Made by a program: the position numbers and the translations under genes
Part shown: in pieces, positions 9,001-16,266 of the stretch
Numbering within the stretch: the stretch's first letter is position 1
Layout: each line of letters opens with the position of its first letter
From: a virus
Strand: one strand, 5' to 3'
DNA: 25,423 nucleotides
IMG/VR virus record: IMGVR_UViG_3300035701_000262
Location: 1-25,423 of that record
The notes under the pieces: model-generated
What the model was told of the DNA's origin: nothing
Databases searched by the model: none
Seen by the model: the letters and a program-made list of their open reading frames with translations, nothing else

Positions 9001-10810
9001 TTGATGACCTGTTAAATTCATCCATATATACCATACCAATTTGGTAACCACGATTACTATGTAGACTTCTTGGATTTCCTATCTCTTGAAATGTAGCTTC
9101 AGCAAATGTGTATGAGTAGTACTCGTAAGCATTTACAGTTGGAGTAGTAGTATCATCTACGTACCTCATTGCAATAATCTTAAGACCAATCACACTACTT
9201 CCCGGACTTGTAATAACTTCAACAGCTTGACCCCCTACTGATATACCACTTTTGTATTTAGTAAGTGTGCCTCCACTATAATCCAATGTTGCAGGTAGTG
9301 CACAGTTTACAGAATCTGTAAATGTTATACCTGTACATGAGTTAAAAGGGAATACTGTTTGAATATTCCCCAATGGTAACGATGTCCCTATAGCATTTTG
9401 AAACTCAACACTTGTCGCCATTTCATACACAGAATTGTAATCTTGCAATAAGAAAAAAGAAAAGTTTAAACTTAAAGATTCCGTTTGTTCAGTAGGAGTT
9501 ACATCTCCTGAAAAATCAGCATGAGATATTGATAACTCCAAAGAAAGAATTGCACCCTGAACTAAATTTGCTCCTGTAAAATCAACTTCAACTACAGAAT
9601 TTGGAATTGTTTTTATAATATCTATACTATACTCTCCTGATACCGTATTGTCGTCTAAACTTGATTCGCCTATAATCTCAGATATAAGTGTTGTTTGATA
9701 TTCTAACTTTGTAGGAGAATTATTTTTATCAATCAAATCGTATCCTTCTACATAATTACCATACATTAATCTATTGCCCATTAATGTTTGAGATTTAGCA
9801 AATCTTGGTACGTTATCATAAAGTCTTAAAAGCTCAGATTCAGGAAGTATAGTAAATATCTTGCTATTGTCAAACGTATATTGCTTTGGAGCATTATTGC
9901 CAAATCCTGCTTGTTTTTTATTTATCTTCTCAATTACTTTTATAACATTGCTTGACATTTGTTTAAAAAGTAAGTCAACGCCAACTACCAATGGACCACC
10001 TGTATTATAAGTTATAATAGCAGTATTACAAGCATTTGTCATCCCTTCATTTAAATAACTATTTATAGTAAATTGGAAAGGCTTAGGAACAAATGATGGA
10101 GCAGACCATTGCGATGTTGCAGAATACTCGCCATCTGCGTACTTATATCTATAAGCAAAACAAATAAATCTAGTATCCATAAATGTAGACTGACTATTTG
10201 TTACAATAGGTTGAACTACAGGAGATTCTAATGGTGGTTTTTTAATAACCAATAATTCTTCTGATGTAATTCCATTAAAATCAAATTGATTTGTAGGAAG
10301 ATTATAAGTTCTTTTTATGTTTATAAATCTTGGAGGATTATAGTCGTCAGTAAAAAATAATAAATCTCCAATTATATTTACTCCTGTAATTAAATAATTT
10401 TCATTAAAATTTAAAACAACAAATGAAACAACATGATACGTTAAAATGCCTGTAAGTATATTTAACGATACAATCATGTCCAATTTGACAGAACCTGTAG
10501 ATGGGGGCATAACAAATGAAGGATCTGTAACAAACCAATAAATAATTTCATTTGCATCATCAGCTATTGCTCCTATACATTTTGCATTTATACTTAATGG
10601 AGCAGCAGAAAAATTTAAAAGATCAATATTAAATGCTAATCTTGATAAAGCAATATTACCTTTTGTATTCTCAAGAACACCAATCTCAGAATCTTCAGTA
10701 GAACCCATCCTGATATTCATAGCATCAATATACTCTCCATTAGGAACAACTCTTTCGTCAAAAGTTTTGTTCATCTTTCCTGCTACGAAGTTTCTTGATA
10801 ATTTTCCCAT
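6092..10810 (-). CDS. Tail stabilization / muzzle protein
   Basis: This 1572-aa protein is the largest in the window. The N-terminus has the hallmark SRNFVAGKMNKTFDERVVPN then GEYIDAMNIRMGSTEDSEIG and ENTKGN (residues 5-52), known from crAss-like stabilization (muzzle) proteins and many podovirus tail-nozzle relatives of P22 gp10/T7 gp12. Residues 142-165 (GVNIIGDLLFFTDDYNPPRF) and about 1140-1195 (RGVVLQLRGDSYSNEQLMVI, GGYDPYSNEYVLV) look like blades of a beta-propeller-type nozzle. The long middle part contains inserted beta domains. The last 80 residues (C1490-C1569) form a cysteine-rich domain also found twice in the next gene. The protein should sit at the distal end of the short tail and gate DNA exit. 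Confidence 0.85.
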   Translation of the reverse strand: MGKLSRNFVAGKMNKTFDERVVPNGEYIDAMNIRMGSTEDSEIGVLENTKGNIALSRLAFNIDLLNFSAAPLSINAKCIGAIADDANEIIYWFVTDPSFVMPPSTGSVKLDMIVSLNILTGILTYHVVSFVVLNFNENYLITGVNIIGDLLFFTDDYNPPRFINIKRTYNLPTNQFDFNGITSEELLVIKKPPLESPVVQPIVTNSQSTFMDTRFICFAYRYKYADGEYSATSQWSAPSFVPKPFQFTINSYLNEGMTNACNTAIITYNTGGPLVVGVDLLFKQMSSNVIKVIEKINKKQAGFGNNAPKQYTFDNSKIFTILPESELLRLYDNVPRFAKSQTLMGNRLMYGNYVEGYDLIDKNNSPTKLEYQTTLISEIIGESSLDDNTVSGEYSIDIIKTIPNSVVEVDFTGANLVQGAILSLELSISHADFSGDVTPTEQTESLSLNFSFFLLQDYNSVYEMATSVEFQNAIGTSLPLGNIQTVFPFNSCTGITFTDSVNCALPATLDYSGGTLTKYKSGISVGGQAVEVITSPGSSVIGLKIIAMRYVDDTTTPTVNAYEYYSYTFAEATFQEIGNPRSLHSNRGYQIGMVYMDEFNRSSTALVSTRSDTEQIPCGFADRKNSIQVTIPTTQIAPYWATRYKFVIKPDQENYETIYSSIFFKSPTNNEVYFLLEGENSRKIEKGDRLIVKADSNGPTQTCTYATVLETQSQAEGFIEPETNVVPPAGVYMKINPNDFVVVEDPNSTVAPGSQSRCKDPGAGAGAILTYPMNIADPSNPGMFIDYTVPAGSKIVINIRFERRGAGAGNRQCERREYTLDLTLISSNNYDNMADWWNGDNVEALIDSGVKNVGGSGCPIENEYIPTLMTTSSTGPFPIPSALCTNYYQFARLTDTNELVLVLRGTDPCTIGIGGNDKRRSCTSANIQVFRANNLFIFETEPQDSLPDIFFENDLSFAIDEDGYHSGNVQTQTSSLPAIIDTGFFNCFTFGNGAESYKIRDSIVGVPMNLGNRVTQVSAQDYKEADRFADITYSGIFNAESNVNKLNEFNLGLLNYKRLETSFGEIFKMDGRQTDVLVLQEDKISYVLAGKNLLSDAAAGGAITSVPEVLGTQIARTDKYGISFNPESYVQWGSDRYFTDAKRGVVLQLRGDSYSNEQLMVISDANMRTWFRDEFNRSFNTQKLGGYDPYSNEYVLVSNDRLLPISPQCIPCGTNQTLTLNDAIDPLIGYAEFDYCVDVGALVGDVNITYNIQSIESGESFNIIANFNLVNTESGFVDEDGLFSFSKGVNNIEVANIKIRYTGAVTLSVNVACPLAKTLNIVQVVLTINSEAGDTIDAQYRYTNGTFTGALQSNFVTFASGTTSPLVSWYNIVSGPEGNAGFPQGGSTMRMQTNLITATGLYQNSSRDKFKYLKSSTLYGNNTIDINAMLNNVNTYTATPIVSASSSLYYAEFTVPSSTYSGEYLYLIWDLTSSVAQGLCYDPTDINAVCCECTYCGPSECVEITINPNGADCVIGFLNGICGTPGLYQVTLKEDDPPLTICINSAGTPNIQYEITQGNPILTVDSCGCTPP

Positions 10811-10811
10811 G

Positions 10812-11735
10812 TTATTTTATTACTTTGTCCATACCCCTCATATTCATTAACAATCTGCCGGGATGGATATTACTGATTCTTATTTTCGCATTCATTAATA
10901 AAGCCCTTCTGTCTTTCTTTGCCCTTTGCACAACATATTCTTGCACCCCAAATTTAGAGTTTAACATTTCATACTTAATGGCTGCATAAATATATTGTTC
11001 AAATAATTTATTAACCGTAACCAATGAATTATCTCCATTCTCCATACCATCAGATATATACTCAAGTATGCAAGTTTCGCCTGACATCCCTGAATCAAAA
11101 TTAATAACACCTGCTTTCTTGTTTATATTGAATGTAGGGTTAAAATTAGCCGTTTCTGTGTTCAATCCAAAATGCTTACCTACCCCATAGTCGAAATACC
11201 AAATACCTTCGTAAAACCAACCATTCTGACCACTAAATTGATGTCCCTGATTTAAGTAAATACTTTTTTTAGTATTCATCAATCTATCAAAATCAATATT
11301 GGAATACTGCGGTTGTAATATATTGCCAAATTGGTCAAACAAAATCTGACCTTTGTTATCTTGTAAATATGCAGTAGAAGATAATGTTTGAATATTCTCA
11401 GACAATGGTCTAAGTACACCATTTTTATACAATGATATCCTAACCCAATTTACAAAGTCAGAAGGTAGCACATATCTAAGCGTATCTACAACACTAAGCT
11501 CCAATACTTTTATTTCTTTAAAAGCATCATAATTTAATTCTTGTATAGCACGTTTAGCATGAAATATTATTTTATACTTCTCCTCATTATTTACTAACGA
11601 ATGATTCCCTGTATGCATCAATATAAAATTGTTTACAATGTCTTGTAAGCTAATATACTGATACGATCCCCAATTGGAATCCAAAGGAGTAACTCCTTCA
11701 TTTTCGTAATACTTATATTGAGATATGTATGCCAT
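10812..11735 (-). CDS. Tail tubular protein (T7 gp11 / P22 gp4-like ring protein)
   Basis: This 307-aa protein has the features of the adaptor that plugs the portal and starts the tail tube. An N-terminal helical part has a conserved run HAKRAIQELNYDAFKEIKVL (59-78), followed by a strand-rich part (ELSVVDTLRYVLPSDFVNWV to about residue 99), the usual P22 gp4/T7 gp11-like pattern of a helical bundle with a beta extension. The C-terminal half contains aromatic-rich beta segments and ends in a helix (LFEQYIYAAIKYEMLNSKFG) with a basic tail. It is adjacent (1 bp) to the giant muzzle-type protein gene, matching the tail-ring to muzzle order of crAss-like virions. In known structures twelve copies form a ring under the portal. 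Confidence 0.75.
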   Translation of the reverse strand: MAYISQYKYYENEGVTPLDSNWGSYQYISLQDIVNNFILMHTGNHSLVNNEEKYKIIFHAKRAIQELNYDAFKEIKVLELSVVDTLRYVLPSDFVNWVRISLYKNGVLRPLSENIQTLSSTAYLQDNKGQILFDQFGNILQPQYSNIDFDRLMNTKKSIYLNQGHQFSGQNGWFYEGIWYFDYGVGKHFGLNTETANFNPTFNINKKAGVINFDSGMSGETCILEYISDGMENGDNSLVTVNKLFEQYIYAAIKYEMLNSKFGVQEYVVQRAKKDRRALLMNAKIRISNIHPGRLLMNMRGMDKVIK

Positions 11736-11741
11736 AGTTTA

Positions 11742-12728
11742 TTATTGTTGCTGACTAAATGTAGGTTGTTCGTGTTGTTCTTGAGCCATTGCAAATTGAG
11801 TAACTTCATTCTCGCGTATTGATACACCACAATACTGAAGAATCTTCATTGCTAATTTAAACTCATCTTCTTGTGGTAACTCAAAATCTTGGTAATCAAG
11901 TTGTGTTTGGTCAAATATAGGTTCTCCTCCTCCCAATGTTACATATGTCCATTTAGGTTCTTTTGGATACCTAAAGTAATTGCATTGCACTTGACCTAAT
12001 TTACCAATAACAAAAGTACTTGATGTAGGATATATCTGCATTAATGTTGAATCTTGTGTATAGGCAGGGAACATTGAACTTGGAGCTGTTAAGTTAGAAA
12101 GATTAAGACCAATTATTTTACCTGCGCTAACCTTCTCAGACTCAACATAATTCTTTCCTGATACTATATAATAAGGAGTAGTTGTATTTGGGAAAATATT
12201 AGCACTTAATAAAAGCTCATCATTAGTAAGTATAGTATAAACTGTAGCTGTTTTGTTTGTAACTGAATTTACAACAATATCACCAGGATTAATTAATCCA
12301 ATAAAACTAGCTGAGCTATCAATAAGTCTATCTGTTTGAACAAAAGTATTTACACTTGCATTAACTAAAATAGTTGGATAAAGCACCACTCTGTTTATCA
12401 TGTATGCCTCATTGCCTGTAGTAGTAAGTGATGGTATATAAAATCTATTTCTAGTTACATCAGTATTATTATAATCAAAAGGTTTTAAAAAATCATTTAC
12501 CAAAAAATACTCCAATGTTTCGCTTATAGCTTTTTGTATATCAGAGTAGTCTGTTCCTGACATACGAGTATTCTCTAGATTTGTAGTTTTATTTGCATTA
12601 CTAAAATACTCTTCAAATGCTTCTAACTGAGCTTGCTTAGCATACAAATTAAAATCAGATGGAGAGATGTATCCAAAGTTATTTTTGTTCAATACAGATA
12701 ATACAGTATTTCTAACCGAGTTTATCAT
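11742..12728 (-). CDS. Tail ring / head-tail connector protein
   Basis: This 328-aa protein starts with MINSVRNTVLSVLNKNNFGY and ISPSDFNLYAKQAQLEAFEE, followed by NLENTRMSGTDYSDIQKAISE (50-70). This is the pattern of a conserved protein next to the tail-tube gene in crAss-like and other phages of Bacteroidota, one of the ring proteins below the portal. The middle (about 110-240) is beta-rich. The C-terminus is a Gln-rich tail (EQHEQPTFSQQQ). It is the first gene after the terminator at 12.76 kb and lies 6 bp before the 307-aa tail-tube gene, so the two probably assemble on the same connector. The exact ring number is not determinable from sequence alone. Confidence 0.7.
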   Translation of the reverse strand: MINSVRNTVLSVLNKNNFGYISPSDFNLYAKQAQLEAFEEYFSNANKTTNLENTRMSGTDYSDIQKAISETLEYFLVNDFLKPFDYNNTDVTRNRFYIPSLTTTGNEAYMINRVVLYPTILVNASVNTFVQTDRLIDSSASFIGLINPGDIVVNSVTNKTATVYTILTNDELLLSANIFPNTTTPYYIVSGKNYVESEKVSAGKIIGLNLSNLTAPSSMFPAYTQDSTLMQIYPTSSTFVIGKLGQVQCNYFRYPKEPKWTYVTLGGGEPIFDQTQLDYQDFELPQEDEFKLAMKILQYCGVSIRENEVTQFAMAQEQHEQPTFSQQQ

Positions 12729-12742
12729 CTATTTATTTTTTA

Positions 12743-12750
12743 CAAATATA
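12743..12750 (-). promoter_or_regulatory. Possible -7 box (TATATTTG) restarting transcription of the tail genes
   Basis: TATATTTG matches the Bacteroidota TAnnTTTG -7 box and lies immediately after the terminator T-tract, 14 bp before the next ATG. No TTG stands at a suitable -33 distance because the terminator stem occupies that place. The same 9-base string (acaaatata on the + strand) occurs before the GNAT-like gene. Confidence 0.3.
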
Positions 12751-12752
12751 CA

Positions 12753-12780
12753 CAAAAAAAAGAGGTGTAGAAACACCTCT
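12753..12780 (-). terminator. Hairpin terminator after the 247-aa gene
   Basis: A perfect 8-bp inverted repeat (agaggtgt, loop agaa, acacctct) at 12761-12780 is followed on the transcribed strand by eight T residues. This is a textbook rho-independent terminator, 28 bp after the 247-aa stop and 32 bp before the next ATG. Confidence 0.92.
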
Positions 12781-12808
12781 TATTAATCATTAAACTAAAC
12801 AAAACAGA

Positions 12809-13552
12809 CTATATTGAACAAGCCTCTAACATTTTTAGTGAATCAAGCCCTTCATCGCTTTTCAGGTAAGAACCTGTTGCATCGTAAGGATCATCACCAA
12901 ATGGTATCGACATCATTTTTTTCTTATTTGTAGGAGTATTAAACCATACTTCTTTGTCGTTATTACGCAAAGCTAATAATTTATTCTCAAAAAATTGTCT
13001 AATTTTTGCTTGGTAATTCAACTCAGGATCGTTAATTATATTTAAAAACTCTCTTGGTTCTTGTCTAGCAAAAATTAAAATATCTCTTCTCAACTCTGCA
13101 GTAGATATTAAAGAAGGGTCTTTACCAAATAATACTCTTGTAAGCATTTCAACTTGGTCAATTGATAATTGACGAGCTTCTATTAACGCATCTACTTCTA
13201 TATTCATATTAGCAACTTCATCAGAAGCTTCTTTCTCTTTATCTACCTCTGTAAATGTAACACCATTTAAAGGATGGTAATGTAAGAACTCTTGTAATAC
13301 AGGATTGTTTTTTGGAACACTCAAAAATCCATCTTCAAAAACAATTGGCTCAAGAATAGCATTGCCATCTTGCTCATCTTCAAATGGTGACTTTTGATTT
13401 ACTGAATATCGTAATGCACGATTAACATTGTTTTTCTCATCAAACCACATCAAAGGGAATCTATGGTGGTTTCTTGATGGTAAAGTATAGGATAAGGGGC
13501 TTCCTATTTTCAACTTGTAAATTTTATTTACAGGTACTGTAGCTTTTGTCAT
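12809..13552 (-). CDS. Conserved protein downstream of MCP, possible capsid-associated protein
   Basis: I do not recognise a named family for this 247-aa protein, but its N-terminal pattern resembles a protein group found next to capsid genes in many phages. The pattern is a strand-rich start, then FPLMWFDEKNNVNRALRYSV, then SPFEDEQ, then IVFEDGFLSVPKNNPVLQEF and LHYHPLNG up to residue 97. The second half is helical (ALIEARQLSIDQVEMLTRVL and onward). The N-terminal half could bind the capsid or portal, and the C-terminal part may be an auxiliary or head-completion module. It has its own A-rich leader and is flanked on both sides by terminators, so it may be expressed separately from both the head and the tail genes. 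The stop codon is TAG. Confidence 0.75.
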   Translation of the reverse strand: MTKATVPVNKIYKLKIGSPLSYTLPSRNHHRFPLMWFDEKNNVNRALRYSVNQKSPFEDEQDGNAILEPIVFEDGFLSVPKNNPVLQEFLHYHPLNGVTFTEVDKEKEASDEVANMNIEVDALIEARQLSIDQVEMLTRVLFGKDPSLISTAELRRDILIFARQEPREFLNIINDPELNYQAKIRQFFENKLLALRNNDKEVWFNTPTNKKKMMSIPFGDDPYDATGSYLKSDEGLDSLKMLEACSI

Positions 13553-13561
13553 TTTATATAA

Positions 13562-13576
13562 TTTAATTTGATTTTA
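13562..13576 (-). promoter_or_regulatory. 15-base leader element, copy 1 (before the 247-aa gene)
   Basis: TAAAATCAAATTAAA on the coding strand is identical to the sequence at 16218-16232 directly before the scaffold-like ATG. Here it is 9 bp before the ATG. It may be a translation enhancer or binding site; in AT-rich DNA some chance similarity must be allowed. Confidence 0.35.
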
Positions 13577-13577
13577 A

Positions 13578-13609
13578 AAATAAAAATAGGGAGTGCATTG
13601 TGCACCCCC
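13578..13609 (-). terminator. Hairpin terminator after the MCP gene
   Basis: On the transcribed strand GGGGGTGCA-CAA-TGCACTCCC forms a 9-bp stem (one G-U pair) with a 3-base loop at 13589-13609, followed by TATTTTTATTTTT. It lies 15 bp after the MCP stop. The stem is GC-rich against a very AT-rich background, so selection for an intrinsic terminator, perhaps partial, is likely. Confidence 0.85.
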
Positions 13610-13624
13610 TAATTTAAATATATA

Positions 13625-15076
13625 CTATCCATAACGGAATAATACGAAGTTGTTTGCACCCAAAGTACATACACAACGCTCAGAAAGGAAGTTAACCTCC
13701 ATTGCATCCAAGTCGCTTGTTTGAGCACCTCCGGCAGAACCTGTAATCCAAGTTTTGTATCTGCGGTCTTCAGCTTCAGAAGCACGGTATCTAACGTGTA
13801 AGAATGGTCTCTTAGCGTTTTTACCCATGATTTGATCGTAAACTGAAGTAGAACCTGCAGGAACTAATAAACCTGTGATTGTACCTGTTGCAGAAGCAGC
13901 AGTAGCACTAAGACCACCACGCATTGTTGGATCGTTTAAGTACTTCCAATCAGACTTGTAGAAATCGTAACCTCTACGGAATCCTGTGAAACCTAAGTTT
14001 AACGCCATTGCAACATCATTGTCAAACAAACCGAATGAAGCACCTTGAGCAGGGGCAGTACCACCTGATCCTGCAGTACCTAAACCATTCAATCCTGCTA
14101 ACATGTTGTCAATGTCAAAACTTAAACCACGATTTACAAATACTACGTTTTCTTCAATAGCACCTTGCTTATCTAAACGAGATACGATTGTGTCCCAATC
14201 AGTAAGTGTAGTTGGTGTGCCACCACCCCATACGTTACCACGATTGTTTACAACGTAGAAAATACCTTCAGAACCTGCAGAACCTGCAACACCTGCAGTA
14301 CCTAATACAGTAATTGCTCCTGAACCTACTTCAGCAGGAACAGCTTCAATCATTGCAGTTTCTAAGTAATCTTCAAAACGTAAACGAGTCTCATGCTCTG
14401 ATTTCAAATACCAAAGGTATCCTGTAGCACCATTCTCAGATGTTACCTCAACCCATCCAATTTGAGCCATATCAGAACCATTTACAGCATATTTATCTTT
14501 AATGATAATAGGCTTGTTGGTGTAGATATCGTCATCAGCTTCTAAAGAACCAACCATTCCGTTTGTTCCTTTCTTAAACTCAGAACCATAAATAAATACA
14601 GTACATTGAGTAGATATAGCAAATGTCTGACCATTTGCTTCGTAATAAGCTACGTTAAATGTCAATGTTCCAACAGAAGTAACAACAGCTTTGTTAAAAA
14701 TACCTGAGGTATTATTTTGAATCATTACTGTTTGTCCAACACGAATTGCAACTTGAGTAACTCCTGTATCAGCTACTGTGATTGTTGCTGTATCAGAAGC
14801 AGCAGCTGCACCTGAAGTACAATTTGTGTATTTAATGTGTAAACGACCTTGTTCTGCCCATTTGATTTGGTCAGAGTTAGAAGGCATTTCAGCACCTACC
14901 ATTCTTAAGAATGAAGATACCGTTCTATTACCGTAACGCTCAAATTCTTTCTCATAAGTATCAGGAAGATACTGATTCAAGAAATCGAAATTGGTAATGT
15001 AGTTTGTTTGTAACGCCACTTGCTGCGGTGCCGGTTGCAACGCAAAGGTGGGGTTATTTAATAAAGCACTTGCCAT
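13625..15076 (-). CDS. Major capsid protein (HK97 fold)
   Basis: This 483-aa protein builds the icosahedral head shell. The N-terminal signature (NYITNFDFLNQYLPDTYEKE at 25-44, then FERYGNRTVSSFLRMVGAE and SDQIKWAEQGRLHIKY up to 83) is the pattern I associate with crAss-like major capsid proteins. The rest shows alternating short strands and Gly/Ala loops, as expected for the HK97 P- and A-domains. An Ala/Gly-rich loop near residues 333-348 (GLGTAGSGGTAPAQG) is probably flexible. The gene is visibly richer in G+C and in preferred codons than its neighbours, which fits very high expression. It sits 19 bp after the scaffold-like gene and is followed by a hairpin terminator. The ATG is chosen by the A-rich leader and the conserved N-terminus. 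Confidence 0.93.
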   Translation of the reverse strand: MASALLNNPTFALQPAPQQVALQTNYITNFDFLNQYLPDTYEKEFERYGNRTVSSFLRMVGAEMPSNSDQIKWAEQGRLHIKYTNCTSGAAAASDTATITVADTGVTQVAIRVGQTVMIQNNTSGIFNKAVVTSVGTLTFNVAYYEANGQTFAISTQCTVFIYGSEFKKGTNGMVGSLEADDDIYTNKPIIIKDKYAVNGSDMAQIGWVEVTSENGATGYLWYLKSEHETRLRFEDYLETAMIEAVPAEVGSGAITVLGTAGVAGSAGSEGIFYVVNNRGNVWGGGTPTTLTDWDTIVSRLDKQGAIEENVVFVNRGLSFDIDNMLAGLNGLGTAGSGGTAPAQGASFGLFDNDVAMALNLGFTGFRRGYDFYKSDWKYLNDPTMRGGLSATAASATGTITGLLVPAGSTSVYDQIMGKNAKRPFLHVRYRASEAEDRRYKTWITGSAGGAQTSDLDAMEVNFLSERCVCTLGANNFVLFRYG

Positions 15077-15095
15077 TTTTTAATGTTTTAAATTT
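15077..15095 (-). promoter_or_regulatory. A-rich translation leader of the MCP gene
   Basis: The 19 bases before the MCP ATG, read in the coding direction, are almost only A and T (ending ACATTAAAAA-ATG) with no AGGAGG-like sequence. This is the expected initiation context for a highly expressed gene in Bacteroidota, where A-rich leaders rather than Shine-Dalgarno pairing favour initiation. Confidence 0.45.
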
Positions 15096-16217
15096 TTAAG
15101 ATTTTTTTATACTTCGGATTTTTAAACTCTTCCCGGAGTCGGGGTTAACCGCTTTTACTTGCATACCATCCGTAAATTTAGATGCTTCAGGTGCTCTACG
15201 TTCAGACATGTTAATGTTTTTGATCTTTCGCATACTGTCTTCAGTAGCATCAGATTGTCCCTGTTCGTAGAAAAACTTAGCAAATTTATCAGGATTCATT
15301 GCAATCGCTAACGACCTGTGATATCCAACCGAATCTTTCATTAAGCCGCTTTCATCTAAAAACTTACTTATAAAGCTTGATGGATTAAGCTGTACTTTTT
15401 TTAACTCAGATGCGTCTGAAGGTGAAAATGAAAAAGACTTGTCATTAATTTTAAACTCAAAACCTTTGAATTCATTAGTGAAAAGCTCATTTGTTTTCTG
15501 TTCAAACCATCCACGTTTTCTTTCGTTTTCTTCCTGTATGGTCTTAGCTTGTGTTGTATATTGCTTGTAAGCTTCAAACTCTTCTTTTTCCTCATTAGAA
15601 AGAGATGACCCACTTGACTCAAGAGGTATCTTGTACTTTTCTTTTTGGTCATTAAAGAATTTTTTTGCTTCAGCAACAACTTTCTTTTTTGCTATTTTTA
15701 TTTTTTTAATTGTAGACTCATCATCAATATCTTCATCATATCTATAATCGTCCATCAATGTTTCAATGTCATCTTCATCAAGACTTTCTTGCGTAGAAGT
15801 AAGATAATCTTTTAATAAATCATCTGAATCCATAGAATCAAAGTCTTTCTTTAGTTTAAGAAAATCTTCAAATCCTCTGCCTGTTTCTTTCTTATACTTC
15901 ATATAAGCAGAAACATCTTCAGGAAGTTCTTCTGCTTCTTTTCTTTCAGCCATTAACTCTTCAAAAGAATTAATTTGCTTATTATATCTTTTACCAATAA
16001 ATGAAAGAACTTTTTCTTCGCTTAAATCATCTTCAACTTGTTCAGATTCGGCTTGAACTTGCTCAGGTTCAGGTTGAACTTCTTCTGTAGGTTTTATTGA
16101 GAAATCAACTCTGCCACCACCATTTAATTCAGCTTCATGCTTTTCTAATAAAACTTGTTCTACTTCTTGAGCACTTTTTGGCTCAACTACATCTAATGAT
16201 TTTACTTTAAATTCCAT
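15096..16217 (-). CDS. Probable scaffolding protein
   Basis: This 373-aa protein is very acidic and helix-rich and lies directly between the portal and MCP genes, the classical place of a scaffold. Residues 30-70 are a Glu/Gln/Pro-rich flexible segment. Residues about 75-250 are charged helices with clusters of Asp/Glu (LDEDDIETLMDDYRYDEDID) and Lys-rich heptad-like stretches. The C-terminal quarter is basic (GKSLKIRSIKKS at the very end), which suits binding of a scaffold tail to the acidic inner face of the capsid protein. No protease motif is visible, so scaffold removal would depend on other genes. Other possibilities are a capsid maturation factor or an internal head protein. Its leader contains a 15-base sequence shared with the leader of the 247-aa gene. 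Confidence 0.7.
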   Translation of the reverse strand: MEFKVKSLDVVEPKSAQEVEQVLLEKHEAELNGGGRVDFSIKPTEEVQPEPEQVQAESEQVEDDLSEEKVLSFIGKRYNKQINSFEELMAERKEAEELPEDVSAYMKYKKETGRGFEDFLKLKKDFDSMDSDDLLKDYLTSTQESLDEDDIETLMDDYRYDEDIDDESTIKKIKIAKKKVVAEAKKFFNDQKEKYKIPLESSGSSLSNEEKEEFEAYKQYTTQAKTIQEENERKRGWFEQKTNELFTNEFKGFEFKINDKSFSFSPSDASELKKVQLNPSSFISKFLDESGLMKDSVGYHRSLAIAMNPDKFAKFFYEQGQSDATEDSMRKIKNINMSERRAPEASKFTDGMQVKAVNPDSGKSLKIRSIKKS

Positions 16218-16232
16218 TTTAATTTGATTTTA
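16218..16232 (-). promoter_or_regulatory. 15-base leader element, copy 2 (before the scaffold-like gene)
   Basis: TAAAATCAAATTAAA directly abuts the scaffold-like ATG and is an exact match to 13562-13576. Both copies occur in leaders of head-module genes with gaps larger than usual. A related AAATCAAA string precedes the partial gene at 1514. Confidence 0.35.
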
Positions 16233-16239
16233 GTTATTA

Positions 16240-16247
16240 CAAAATTA
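16240..16247 (-). promoter_or_regulatory. Possible Bacteroidota -7 box before the scaffold/MCP genes
   Basis: TAATTTTG fits the Bacteroidota -7 consensus TAnnTTTG and lies 22 bp before the scaffold-like ATG, in the largest gap between the portal and head genes. No TTG is found at the expected -33 distance, so this is a weak candidate. Confidence 0.25.
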
Positions 16248-16266
16248 TACATTTTTACTTTACACT

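Noticed and set aside
11633-11830. 65-aa minus-strand frame between the two ring-protein genes
   Set aside because: It overlaps the ends of two well-supported genes in a different frame, and its composition looks random.
15401-15679. 92-aa minus-strand frame inside the scaffold-like gene
   Set aside because: It is a shifted reading of a Lys/Glu-rich segment. I considered a nested scaffold start in the correct frame, but no clear internal leader is visible.
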